Shown here: positions 52,216 through 60,902 of the stretch, piece after piece | How the letters are laid out: each line of letters opens with the position of its first letter | Position numbering within the stretch: the stretch's first letter is position 1 | DNA from: an uncultured Microcaldota archaeon | GTDB lineage: Archaea; Micrarchaeota; Micrarchaeia; Anstonellales; Bilamarchaeaceae | Direction of reading: 5' to 3' | Assembly (NCBI GenBank): GCA_903828955.1 | Contig: CAIKOA010000030.1 | Coordinates: 1 to 64,000, forward strand | DNA: 64,000 nucleotides | Position numbers and translations under genes: made by a program | The notes under the pieces: model-generated | Databases searched by the model: none | What the model was told of the DNA's origin: nothing | What the model saw: only the letters and a program-made list of their open reading frames with translations

Positions 52216-53172
52216 ATGGGCGCAGTTTTCAAGACCCCGGAGCAATCGGTAGCCTCACTCCAGGTCGTAAGGGAAGTCGCAAAAGACCGGATGACCTCCC
52301 CCATCGTGGCCCCTGAGCGAGCCCACGAAACCTACGAGAAATACGGGGGCGCCATAGACAAGATGATAAATATTGGGGAGAATTTTGCCGCAGCCCAGAA
52401 ATCAATGCGCGACTTTGCCAACAAGGTTGAAGACAGCAAGCCCAGCCAGGCGAGCCAGGCAGGCGTAATGCTAGGAGGCGCCGTAATGGGCACTCTTGCA
52501 GCCCCATTCGTTCCGTTGACCGGAGGCACATTGGTGAGCTCCGAGGACATACGTGCTTCCTTTAAGCTGCCCGCCGAACATATCGTCGAGACATACGAAA
52601 GGCTCGATAAGGTAAAAAGTTCGCTTGCAACCTACGACAACTCCGTTAACAATTTCAAAACCGCGCTAAGTTCTTTTTCAGATGCCGTAGTAAGCGGAAA
52701 CGACCAACAGATTAAAGCCGCATATACGGAACTCTCAGGCGCCGTGGCTTCCCTGGATAAATCCGTCAAGTCGCTTACCTCTGACCTTCAAATGGCTGAA
52801 GCATATAGTGGCGCTACCAAAGGGGCACTGGCCGTTGTCGGAAAGTTTAGTGCGGAAGCCGTAGTAACAGTAGCCACCATGGGCGCTATGGGCCTGGCCG
52901 AGAAGGCGATCGTACATGTGGCTAAGACTGCCGTAGAAGCCGGGGAGGCTGCGCAGACCGCCGCGCTTCTTGCAGGGGACACTACTGCGGAGCTGTCGCT
53001 TGCCGTACGCGCTACAAGAACAGGTCTTGCTATAGCGAATAGCGAAGCGGTTCCGGGAGTCGTAGGTGTGGCGCGGGCCGGGGCAAAGGTGGGGGAAAAG
53101 GTTTATCATGCAAAGGAAAGCGCCAAAGAGCTCAGTGAGGATATCTCTGAGGCAGGACAAAATTTCGAATGA
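52216..53172 (+). CDS. Ala-rich helical membrane-associated protein
   Basis: Not recognised; 318 residues, very rich in Ala, Val, Ser and Lys. Hydrophobic stretches occur at about 77-105 (GVMLGGAVMGTLAAPFVPLT) and 210-225 (AVVTVATMGAMGLAEKA). Between them is a long helix with heptad-like spacing (about 120-200, DKVKSSLATYDNSVNNFKTA). The overall plan of coiled coil plus two hydrophobic hairpins could suit a membrane-active or tethering protein. It follows the putative lipoprotein by 4 nt and ends one base before the convergent UbiX gene. Confidence 0.62.
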   Translation: MGAVFKTPEQSVASLQVVREVAKDRMTSPIVAPERAHETYEKYGGAIDKMINIGENFAAAQKSMRDFANKVEDSKPSQASQAGVMLGGAVMGTLAAPFVPLTGGTLVSSEDIRASFKLPAEHIVETYERLDKVKSSLATYDNSVNNFKTALSSFSDAVVSGNDQQIKAAYTELSGAVASLDKSVKSLTSDLQMAEAYSGATKGALAVVGKFSAEAVVTVATMGAMGLAEKAIVHVAKTAVEAGEAAQTAALLAGDTTAELSLAVRATRTGLAIANSEAVPGVVGVARAGAKVGEKVYHAKESAKELSEDISEAGQNFE

Positions 53173-53706
53173 TTATTCTTTCCATCTTTTATACATTTTA
53201 TGCTCGATTCCAAACTGGTCCAGGGTTTTCCCGCAAACAAAATCAATCAGATCCTGCACAGTCTCGGGCTTTGAATAGAATCCCGGGCACGCGGGCAGGA
53301 TAACTCCTCCCGCAAGCGTAACCGTTTCCATGTTCTTTATTGCAATATAAGAAAGCGGAGTTTCCCTCACAACCAGAACCAATTTCCTCCTTTCCTTAAG
53401 CATCACTTCCGCGCTTCTGGAAACCAGATTCGAGCCAATTCCATTCGCAATTTCGCCTAAAGTTTTCAACGAGCAGGGCGCAACAATCATTCCATCCATC
53501 TTATACGAACCCGAAGCTACCGGAGCGCCCAAATCCATCTCTTCAAAATCAGCCTTGGGAAGTTTCACTCCTTCCGCCTTCGCGACTATTTCCGCGCCAT
53601 CGCTGTTCACAACCCAGACTGTGTGCCCTAAGTTTTTCAGAATTTCGTGAAGCCGCAGCCCATACTGGAGCCCGGAGGCGCCGGTTATCGCAAGAAGAAT
53701 GCGCAT
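53173..53706 (-). CDS. ubiX: Flavin prenyltransferase UbiX
   Basis: 177-residue flavoprotein that makes prenylated FMN, the cofactor of UbiD-type decarboxylases, from FMN and a dimethylallyl donor. It has ITGASGLQYGLRL at the N-terminus (FMN phosphate loop), the VAPCSLKTLGEIANGIGSNL segment, and REXPLS as RETPLSYI plus GGVILPACPGFY. Its pairing with the UbiD gene 2.3 kb away fits the archaeal mevalonate pathway. A TATA-like TTTAAAGC lies about 25-30 nt before the ATG at 53706. Confidence 0.94.
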   Translation of the reverse strand: MRILLAITGASGLQYGLRLHEILKNLGHTVWVVNSDGAEIVAKAEGVKLPKADFEEMDLGAPVASGSYKMDGMIVAPCSLKTLGEIANGIGSNLVSRSAEVMLKERRKLVLVVRETPLSYIAIKNMETVTLAGGVILPACPGFYSKPETVQDLIDFVCGKTLDQFGIEHKMYKRWKE

Positions 53707-53739
53707 AATCCGCTTTTCGTAAAATATGCTTTAAATAGC

Positions 53740-54018
53740 CTATGCTCTTGCGGTTTTCAATACGGCATGCGCCGGAACCTGTTCAGGAGCCTTCAAAACA
53801 AACTCGTGCCTTCTCCTTTCCCTTGCCGCGCGTATGTCATAAATCAGAATTCCGGAATGGGTTTCCGGCTCAAGCAGATCGTGCATGAACGTTCTGCAGG
53901 AGGGCCTTTCGGAAAATTCCCCGGTGCATCCCTTTGCCTTGCAGGAAGGCGGAAGTTCCCCTTTCCCCGGGGCATCAACAGTATTGCAATTTCTGAAAAC
54001 GCAAGAATATTTTTTCAT
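53740..54018 (-). CDS. Small Cys-rich protein
   Basis: Not recognised; 92 residues with six Cys at about 6, 11, 26, 31, 41 and none later; FRNCN, PSCKAKGCTGEF and RPSCRTFMHD are the Cys-bearing pieces. It could bind a metal. The coding case rests on the ATGA overlap with the stop of the preceding gene (54015-54018), which suggests translational coupling. The C-terminal half is Arg/Glu-rich. Confidence 0.52.
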   Translation of the reverse strand: MKKYSCVFRNCNTVDAPGKGELPPSCKAKGCTGEFSERPSCRTFMHDLLEPETHSGILIYDIRAARERRRHEFVLKAPEQVPAHAVLKTARA

Positions 54019-54782
54019 GCCTTATTCACCTTTCCTGAGCGCACAAAAGTATTTTCTGAAGAAGGCGGAGAAGAAGTTCTCCTCCTGCTCGCAGGGAAAT
54101 CATTCACTATTTCGACCGGGTTCTCCCCGAACCTTCTGCACAGCCTGTGCTCGGCCATGAGAAGCTTCCTTTTCACTTCAGGAAACTCGCCCCAGCTCCT
54201 GTTCCGCAGCGAGTCCTGGATTTGCGAAAGCGATTCCTTGTTTCCGAGCAATTCAAGGGCGGAAGCCGCCTCAAAAAGGATTTTTGCGTTGTTTTCGTCC
54301 CGCAGAGTCCTGAAAAGCAGAATTGAGAAATGTTCTTCATCATCGTATTGGAAACGGCCCCTTACAAAATGGTCCGCGAGGCACTTTATCGCCTTTGCAA
54401 CCTTTTCCGGGCCCCCATGAAGGTTTCCGGTCGTTAGAGTTGTCATAAGGCCTGAAATCGATTGCAGTTCCATCTCGTCCAGGAGCGCAAGCGCCTCCTT
54501 TGCGCTTTCTCCGACATCCTGCGCATGCATTTCCTGGAGCTCGCGGAGCGCCTCCGCCGCCTCCCACATGCTCGTATTCAGCTGCCTGGAAACAAACCTG
54601 TCCATCAATTCGTTTATTGCGCGCCGGTGAAAAACGGTAATTTCCCCGGTTTCTTTTCCTGCGGCGTCGAAGGCAACCCTGATTAAGCCAACGTCCGATA
54701 CTTCTTCCGGGTAAAGGCAGCGCATAAGCTCACGCTCGTCAACCTTGCTGGCTCTAATCGAACTGAAAGTCGCGGATTCCAT
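54015..54782 (-). CDS. Unknown helical protein
   Basis: Not recognised; 255 residues, helical throughout and probably soluble. Helical hairpins such as SMWEAAEALRELQEMHAQDV and KILFEAASALELLGNKES suggest a HEAT/ARM-type solenoid. The last 30 residues are Ser/Arg-rich and disordered. The start context is plain, with a TATA-like TTTAAAAA about 60 nt upstream. It is the first gene of a pair with the small Cys-rich protein, coupled by ATGA. Confidence 0.64.
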   Translation of the reverse strand: MESATFSSIRASKVDERELMRCLYPEEVSDVGLIRVAFDAAGKETGEITVFHRRAINELMDRFVSRQLNTSMWEAAEALRELQEMHAQDVGESAKEALALLDEMELQSISGLMTTLTTGNLHGGPEKVAKAIKCLADHFVRGRFQYDDEEHFSILLFRTLRDENNAKILFEAASALELLGNKESLSQIQDSLRNRSWGEFPEVKRKLLMAEHRLCRRFGENPVEIVNDFPASRRRTSSPPSSENTFVRSGKVNKA

Positions 54783-54981
54783 TCATATCACATCAATTGA
54801 CCTGGGAGGATCGATGCAGTTATCTTCAGTAAAAGGGTTTTTAAATCCAGTTATCTTGCTCTCTTTTTGCCCTTTTGAGTAAAACGGCCCCCATTTTAAC
54901 GCTTTTCTCCAAAACCAGGCTAATTCGAGGGTGCGCAGCCCCTTCTCCCAAATTTAAATATCTTGCCTTCCAATTCATTCC

Positions 54982-55740
54982 ATGCAGGTCCTCAAATTGG
55001 GCGGAAGCGCCCTCACGGATAAGACCGCCTACATGAAGGCGGATGAGAGAAATATTCTCTCCCTTGCAGGCATGCTCGGAAGGGTTTGGAAGGGCGGAGT
55101 TCACGATTTAATTTTAATCCACGGGGCGGGCTCCTTCGGCCACCCCCTTGTAGTCAAGTATAAGCTCCAAAACGGGGTTAAAACGCCCGAGCAGATGCTT
55201 GGCGCGGCGATTACGCACTCCGCCTGCTCGAGGCTCTCAGAGATGGTTGTGAGCGGCCTGAACTCATATGGGATTCCTGCGGTTTCCCTTCCTCCTTCGC
55301 TTCTTGGGCACATGGAGAATAAGCGGCTAACCAGGTTCAACCGAAAGCCCGTGGATGACCTTCTTTCCCTCGGCTACCTTCCCGTTCTTTACGGGGACAT
55401 GGTTCCGGATACGAAGCTTGGATGCGCAGCCTGCTCAGGAGACCAGCTCGTTTCCTGGTTTGGAAAGGACGCGGAGAGAGTAGTTCTGGGCACGAACGTG
55501 GACGGCGTTCTTGCGGAAGGAAAGCTAGTTCCTGAAATAAACAAGAAAAATTTCCCCTCAATTTCCAAGCACTTCAGCGACAAGGAAACAAAGCATGCGG
55601 ATGTAACTGGTGGAATGGAGGGAAAAATCCGGGAATTGCTCGGAATCGGAAAGCCCTGCTATATCGCAAACGCATTGCGCCCCGAGAGAATCGAGGCATT
55701 ATTGATGGGAAAAAGCGCCCCCTCAACCCTGGTAAAGTAG
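54982..55740 (+). CDS. ipk: Isopentenyl phosphate kinase
   Basis: Amino-acid-kinase-fold enzyme that phosphorylates isopentenyl phosphate to isopentenyl diphosphate, the last step of the archaeal mevalonate route. The 252-residue protein has VLKLGGSALTDK at the start, the diagnostic IHGAGSFGH with the substrate-binding His, YGDMVPDTKLG, and GTNVDGVL followed by DVTGGMEGKI. A TATA-like ATTTAAATA lies about 26 nt upstream, so the message is leaderless. The partner enzymes are elsewhere in the window. Confidence 0.94.
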   Translation: MQVLKLGGSALTDKTAYMKADERNILSLAGMLGRVWKGGVHDLILIHGAGSFGHPLVVKYKLQNGVKTPEQMLGAAITHSACSRLSEMVVSGLNSYGIPAVSLPPSLLGHMENKRLTRFNRKPVDDLLSLGYLPVLYGDMVPDTKLGCAACSGDQLVSWFGKDAERVVLGTNVDGVLAEGKLVPEINKKNFPSISKHFSDKETKHADVTGGMEGKIRELLGIGKPCYIANALRPERIEALLMGKSAPSTLVK

Positions 55741-55800
55741 CATTTTTTCATTTTTCCCCAACTCAACCATATTTATACTTTTCCCCACATAATACTATAT

Positions 55801-56904
55801 ATGAAAGATGGCGCAAAGCCACCACCGTCCGGCCCCGGGCAAGTGCAAATGCCAGGGGGAGAGGCCCAGATTCCAAGGGCTCCTCCGCCTTCACGCAGAT
55901 CTGACCCTTTTCTAAAATCTCCAACGAGCGGCAGCCCGCCTCCGGCTCCCTTTGCAAACAAGCCCCCAATTTCAAATGATCCACAAAACCTGCTGACCGA
56001 TGGAAAAGCCCCTGCAGGCGGAATTCCTGCAAGCGCTCCGGAATCTTCCGGTGCGGGGCGCCTTCCAACCCCGGCCGAGGGCTCAGCGGCAATTTCAGAA
56101 TCTTCCGGAGATCGGCGCCTTCCAACACCGCCCGGAGGAATACGGCCAAAGCGGCCGGATCCTTCAACACTTAGGCACACAGGAGCCAACCCTTTTGCAG
56201 CTCCAATCGAATCAAAACCGCCTTTCAATGGAGAGGCCCCGCTTACTGAGCCGCCCGCGGCAAAACCACAGCCTCCGGCTGCAAATGCTTCTCCGGTTCA
56301 AGAGGTTCCCGCTCCAAAGAAAGATTCCGTAATCCCGGTTGACGTTGCCTTTGAAGAGGACGAAACAATTGCAGGCGCAATTCCTGCAGTTGAACCTTCG
56401 ATTGAAGTCACTTTTGAAGAGGATGAGCCACCGCAGGAAGAAAAACCGGCGCTGGCGATATTGGCAATGCCTTCCTTTGGGGCAATTGATGCGAACGCAA
56501 AACTCGCCTTAGAAATCCTATTCAGCATTCTTCCCGAGAATAAGGGAAAGCAGGTTGAATTGAAGGAAGGAAAAGTATTCATAGGGGGAAAGGAATGCGG
56601 CGACATTTACTCCACGAAGGGTTCCGGGACAAACCTCAGGCTCTCCTTCAAGAAGCTCGGAATTACAAATGCGCAGCTCATCAAAAATGACGAGCACGGA
56701 AAGAACGGGCTTCGTTCAAAAATCAGCTCAAGCTTCAATACCATCAATGACGCGTTCCTTGTGCGCGCATGCGAAAGCGAAACCAATGAGTATGCCGCAA
56801 TCGTCGCAAGCGCCTCAGGAGTGCGGCTCTGCTTCTACAAGGCGGCCTCGGACGCACCGAGCAATTCATTCCCTTTAAAACAGAATAAGGAAGAAGATAA
56901 ATAA
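55801..56904 (+). CDS. Pro-rich protein with C-terminal globular domain, paralogue 1
   Basis: Not recognised; 367 residues. The first 215 residues are Pro/Ala/Gly-rich and low complexity, with repeated ESSG-x-RRLPTP and VEVTFEEDE-type units (VAFEEDETIAG; VTFEEDEPPQE). The C-terminal 145 residues look folded: LALEILFSILPENKGKQVEL, then EGKVFIGGKECGDIY, and ending with YAAIVASASGVRLCFYKA. The same domain recurs in the next gene. A TATA-like TTTATACTT about 30 nt upstream gives a leaderless or near-leaderless start. A tethered or adaptor protein seems plausible; the function is unknown. Confidence 0.66.
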   Translation: MKDGAKPPPSGPGQVQMPGGEAQIPRAPPPSRRSDPFLKSPTSGSPPPAPFANKPPISNDPQNLLTDGKAPAGGIPASAPESSGAGRLPTPAEGSAAISESSGDRRLPTPPGGIRPKRPDPSTLRHTGANPFAAPIESKPPFNGEAPLTEPPAAKPQPPAANASPVQEVPAPKKDSVIPVDVAFEEDETIAGAIPAVEPSIEVTFEEDEPPQEEKPALAILAMPSFGAIDANAKLALEILFSILPENKGKQVELKEGKVFIGGKECGDIYSTKGSGTNLRLSFKKLGITNAQLIKNDEHGKNGLRSKISSSFNTINDAFLVRACESETNEYAAIVASASGVRLCFYKAASDAPSNSFPLKQNKEEDK

Positions 56905-56915
56905 CAGGTGTGCAG

Positions 56916-57638
56916 ATGCAGAAAAACCGCCTTAATAGCGATTCAGGAAAACATGCGTTGGTTCCGCCTCCGCACTCAAGCACTCCGGCCAGTCCGGCAA
57001 GAATTCCTGCCCCTCCCTTCAGCAACCTAGGCATGCACAAAATTTTAAGGAACAGAAACCAGGGCGAGGATCCTCTAGGTTCCTCTCCGGATTCCAAAGC
57101 GCTTCCTATTCCCCGCGAGCCTTCCAAGGTTTCCAAATCTCCCTGTGATATGATAATTGACATTACTCCTTGCGATTCAGAACCGGAAACGCGCTCCGAA
57201 CGCGCTTCCTGGGGCGTTTTCCGGACTTCTGCAATTGAGCAGGTTGTCCATAATATTTATCCGGAATTCTCCGAAACGCCATTAAGGGTAGAAAAAGGAA
57301 AGGTGCTCCTTGGCTCAAGAAAGGTGGGCTCGCTCATAAAAAAGAGGGAAGGCCCGGACTGCATCCGCATCTGGGTCGACCAGGTGCTCACGAACGAACT
57401 TAAGGAGGCATACTGCACCAGGGAGGAGCCTTCAAAGGCAGAGAAACGCCTCTCAAGGATGCTCCCGCTTTCCGCAATATGCGGAATGGTATTCGTGAAC
57501 GCTTACACCCTTGCGCAGATTCTCGAATCCAGCAGCTATGCGGCGATAATTTCCGATGGATGCGCGGTAAGGCTCGAATTCCACGAAAAGAAACGCGCGG
57601 AGCCGACCAAATCCTTCATTCTGAAGACGCACATGTAA
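56916..57638 (+). CDS. Pro-rich protein with C-terminal globular domain, paralogue 2
   Basis: Not recognised; 240 residues from the ATG at 56916, with AGGTG 5 nt upstream; a GTG 6 nt earlier is possible. The first 75 residues are Pro/Ser-rich. The C-terminal domain matches the preceding paralogue: IEQVVHNIYPEF, EKGKVLLGSRKVGSLI, and SSYAAIISDGCAVRLEFHEK at the end. The middle of the domain is more diverged. It starts 11 nt after paralogue 1 and is co-transcribed. Confidence 0.65.
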   Translation: MQKNRLNSDSGKHALVPPPHSSTPASPARIPAPPFSNLGMHKILRNRNQGEDPLGSSPDSKALPIPREPSKVSKSPCDMIIDITPCDSEPETRSERASWGVFRTSAIEQVVHNIYPEFSETPLRVEKGKVLLGSRKVGSLIKKREGPDCIRIWVDQVLTNELKEAYCTREEPSKAEKRLSRMLPLSAICGMVFVNAYTLAQILESSSYAAIISDGCAVRLEFHEKKRAEPTKSFILKTHM

Positions 57639-57732
57639 GTGATAAATTCCGCTCAATATACACAGCAGGATTTCTGCAAAAAGCCCGCTTTAATTTTTAA
57701 TTCTTGCCCTCCAATGGTCTGCGGGTGGCAGG

Positions 57733-60700
57733 ATGATTTCCAAAGTACGGAAGAGGGATGGAACTTTAGCTGATTTTAATCCGGAAAAAATAGCGAACGC
57801 AATCTGGAAGGCCGCGGAATATGTTGGCGGCCACGACAAGAAGCGCGCAGAGGAGCTTGCGCAGAAAGTCGTGAAATTGCTCGAAGAAAAATACGATGGG
57901 GCCACCCCCAGTGTTGAAGATGTGCAGGATGCGGTTGAAAAAACATTAATTGAGGAGGGCCACGCCACCACCGCCAAGGCTTATATTCTCTACCGCCACC
58001 GCAAAAGCGTCGAGCGCGAAATGAAAAGGGTGCTTGGAGTTGAAGACGACCTCAAGCTCTCCGTAAACTCGGTGCAGGTCCTCCAACGCAGATATCTTCT
58101 GCGCAATGAGTTGGGCGAAATAGTTGAAACTCCGAGCGGCCTTCTCCAGAGGGTTGCGCATGCGATCGCTTCCGCGGAAAAATCCTATGAAGGCACCGAT
58201 GAAGACGTGAAGCATTATGAGAGCGCATTTTACGAAATAATGAGCTCTTTTGAATTCATTCCCAATTCCCCCACCCTTATGAATGCGGGAACGGACATAG
58301 GGCAGCTTTCCGCCTGTTTTGTTCTTGGGATTCCGGATTCGCTTTCCGGTATTTTTGATGGGGTAAAAAATGCTGCAATGATCCACAAAAGCGGAGGGGG
58401 AACCGGATTTTCATTTTCCCGCCTCCGCCCAAAAGGGGATTTGGTTTCGAGCACCGCAGGAGTCGCTTCCGGCCCGGTTTCCTTCATGACTGTTTTCGAC
58501 CACGCAACCCACGTAATCAAGCAGGGGGGGAAAAGGCGCGGCGCAAACATGGGCGTTCTCGCGGTTTCACACCCTGACATAGAGGACTTCATTACCGCAA
58601 AACAAACCAAGGGAATTCTTGAAAATTTCAACATAAGCGTAAGCGTCGACGATAAGTTCATGAAGGCGGTTGAAAAGGACGGGGAATTTGAGCTCCTGAA
58701 CCCCCGCGGAGGGGAAGTTGTGCGCAAAGTGAGGGCGCGCAGCATCTTCAACCTGATCGCATATTCAGCGTGGAAATCCGGAGAGCCCGGAGTTCTCTTT
58801 ATGGATACGATAAACAAAACAAATACCACTCCGGATTATCCGATTGAGGCGACCAATCCTTGCGTTTCAGGCAATACGCTCGTTTCAACCGATAATGGAT
58901 TAGTCCCAATTCGAGACGTCCACAACCCCTACTGGGTTCTTGGAGGCGAGGGGACGTATAACCCGGTGACCTGGGCAGGGGAGACCGGAGAAAAGGAACT
59001 ATTTCTGGTCAAAACCAGGGCAGGTTATGAAGTTGAAGCAACCGCAGACCACAGGCTGCTCACGAAGAGAGGATGGAAACGCGTAAGCGAGCTTTCCGGA
59101 GAAGACGAGCTTGTTCTCCAGAAAGAAGCAAACTTCGGGAAGAAGCACGTTGACCGCGAGATTGCCCTCATGCTTGGCTGGATAACCGGGGATGGCCTAA
59201 TCACAAAAAATATGCAGGACGTGATTTTCTATTTTGGCGGAAATGAAAAGAAGGAATTGCTTCCAATATTCAAAACCTACCTGGACCGCATTAACGGGGT
59301 TTCCGTAAAGCCAATTGAAGACAAGACCGAAACACGCCTTAAGTATTCATCAAAAATAGCAAAGATGTTTTGCGGTTTTGGCACGATGCCTGCCCCAGCC
59401 CACGAAAAGGAAGTTCCTGCCGCGGTATTCCAAATGGACCGGGATTCCGTCAAGCACTTCCTTTCGTCCCTTTTTGCCGCGGACGGCTCGGTCCAGGGAA
59501 ACAGGGTTAAAGGCGTTAGCATCAGGCTTTCCTCAAACTCTGCAAAATTGCTTAAGCAGGTGCAAGTGCTCCTCCTTCAATTTGGGATTCTCTCAAACCT
59601 GCATCTGGAAAGGAGGAAGGCCCATTCCAAGATGATGCCTGATTCGAAGAGGAATCCAAAACTCTACCAATGTCGCGCCCAGCACGAACTTATCATCAGC
59701 AGGAGGAGCATGTTTAGGTTTATGGATGAGATCGGTTTTGCGGTTTCAGGCAAAAATGAAAAATTTGCCAGGCTCAAGCCGGAAAAAGCATATTCCGATA
59801 ACATAAACGCCTCCATAGGTTCTGTCGCACCAATCGGAACTGCGAGAGTCTACGACCTTACTGAACCGGCAACTCATTCTTTTTCCGCAAACGGGATAAT
59901 TGTGCATAATTGCGGCGAGGTCCCTATGCCTAATTTCGAATCCTGCAACCTCGGCAGCATCGACCTTGCGCGCTTTGTGGAGTTGGACTGGAGCAATAAG
60001 CCCTGGAAGAAAAAGGTGAATTGGGATAGGCTCCGCTTCGTAACCCGCCTCGCTGTCCAATTCCTGGACAATGTAATCGAATTGAACAAATACCCTCTTC
60101 CGGAGATTAAGGAAGCAACGCTGCGGCACAGAAGGATTGGGCTCGGAGTGATGGGCTTTGCAAAAATGCTCTACAAAACAGGCGTCCGTTATGACAGCAA
60201 GGAGGGCCTGGAAGCAGGAGAAGAAATAATGAAATTCATCACCAGTGAAGCGCGCAAAATGAGCCATGAACTCGGGCGCGCCCGCGGCTCCTTCCCGGAA
60301 TTCAAGAAGAGCACCTGGGCGAAAAAATACGATGCAATGAGGAATGCGACAGTGACTTCCATTGCGCCCACCGGCACCCTCTCCATGATTGCGGAAACCT
60401 CTTCAGGAATAGAGCCCCAGTTCGCGCTCGCTTACATAAAGAATGTGATGGATGGCACAAAGCTCTACTATTCCGAGCCGGTTTTCGAGCAGGTTCTCCA
60501 GCAGAAAGGATTGGATACTCCGGAACTCATGAAGAAAATAATCGAGAGGGGAAGCATAAAAGAAATGGAGGAAATTCCAAAAGACGTTCGCAACGTATTC
60601 GTAGTCTCCTACGACATTCCTGTGGAATTCCACATAAAAATGCAGGCGGATTTCCAGAAGAATACCGACCTTGCGGTGAGCAAAACGGTAAATATGCCTT

Positions 60701-60849
60701 CCACCGCAACCGTGGATGATGTGGAAAAGGCCTACATGCTCGCTTGGAAGAGCGGATGCAAGGGAATTACCGTTTACCGGGATAAATCCCGCGAAGAGCA
60801 GGTGCTCAGCGCAGGGGGCGAGGAAAAGCTAAATAAAGAGGCAGGATGA
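57733..60849 (+). CDS. nrdJ: Class II ribonucleotide reductase with intein
   Basis: 1038 codons, 688 after splicing. An ATP-cone domain (about 1-95, RKRDGTLADFNPEKIANAIW) precedes the reductase core. The core has SPTLMNAG, the QLSACFVL active-site Cys, GGGTGFSFSRLRP, and GGKRRGANMGVL. The intein is at residues 377-726, directly before the NPCGE thiyl-radical Cys. After it come EVPMPNFESCNLGSIDL, IAPTGTLSMIAETS and the C-terminal GCKGITVYRD, typical of adenosylcobalamin-dependent NrdJ. It makes deoxyribonucleotides. AGGTGG lies before the ATG. Confidence 0.93.
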   Translation: MISKVRKRDGTLADFNPEKIANAIWKAAEYVGGHDKKRAEELAQKVVKLLEEKYDGATPSVEDVQDAVEKTLIEEGHATTAKAYILYRHRKSVEREMKRVLGVEDDLKLSVNSVQVLQRRYLLRNELGEIVETPSGLLQRVAHAIASAEKSYEGTDEDVKHYESAFYEIMSSFEFIPNSPTLMNAGTDIGQLSACFVLGIPDSLSGIFDGVKNAAMIHKSGGGTGFSFSRLRPKGDLVSSTAGVASGPVSFMTVFDHATHVIKQGGKRRGANMGVLAVSHPDIEDFITAKQTKGILENFNISVSVDDKFMKAVEKDGEFELLNPRGGEVVRKVRARSIFNLIAYSAWKSGEPGVLFMDTINKTNTTPDYPIEATNPCVSGNTLVSTDNGLVPIRDVHNPYWVLGGEGTYNPVTWAGETGEKELFLVKTRAGYEVEATADHRLLTKRGWKRVSELSGEDELVLQKEANFGKKHVDREIALMLGWITGDGLITKNMQDVIFYFGGNEKKELLPIFKTYLDRINGVSVKPIEDKTETRLKYSSKIAKMFCGFGTMPAPAHEKEVPAAVFQMDRDSVKHFLSSLFAADGSVQGNRVKGVSIRLSSNSAKLLKQVQVLLLQFGILSNLHLERRKAHSKMMPDSKRNPKLYQCRAQHELIISRRSMFRFMDEIGFAVSGKNEKFARLKPEKAYSDNINASIGSVAPIGTARVYDLTEPATHSFSANGIIVHNCGEVPMPNFESCNLGSIDLARFVELDWSNKPWKKKVNWDRLRFVTRLAVQFLDNVIELNKYPLPEIKEATLRHRRIGLGVMGFAKMLYKTGVRYDSKEGLEAGEEIMKFITSEARKMSHELGRARGSFPEFKKSTWAKKYDAMRNATVTSIAPTGTLSMIAETSSGIEPQFALAYIKNVMDGTKLYYSEPVFEQVLQQKGLDTPELMKKIIERGSIKEMEEIPKDVRNVFVVSYDIPVEFHIKMQADFQKNTDLAVSKTVNMPSTATVDDVEKAYMLAWKSGCKGITVYRDKSREEQVLSAGGEEKLNKEAG
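58861..59910 (+). other. Intein with LAGLIDADG homing endonuclease in nrdJ
   Basis: 350 residues inserted in frame between NP and CGE of the RNR active site. The N-terminal splicing block begins CVSGNTLVSTDNG; block B is ATADHRLLTK-type (TADH with Thr and His). The endonuclease has two LAGLIDADG-like helices, LGWITGDGLI and LFAADGSV. Block F is RVYDLTEPATHSFSANGI and the end is IIVHN, followed by Cys as the +1 residue. All splicing residues (Cys1, block B His, final His-Asn, +1 Cys) are present, so splicing should work. The two acidic residues of the endonuclease motifs are intact. Confidence 0.92.
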
Positions 60850-60902
60850 TATAATATTGTGTGTGGAAAGAGGCGAAGAATATTACGATTAGGTGAGCAG
60901 AT

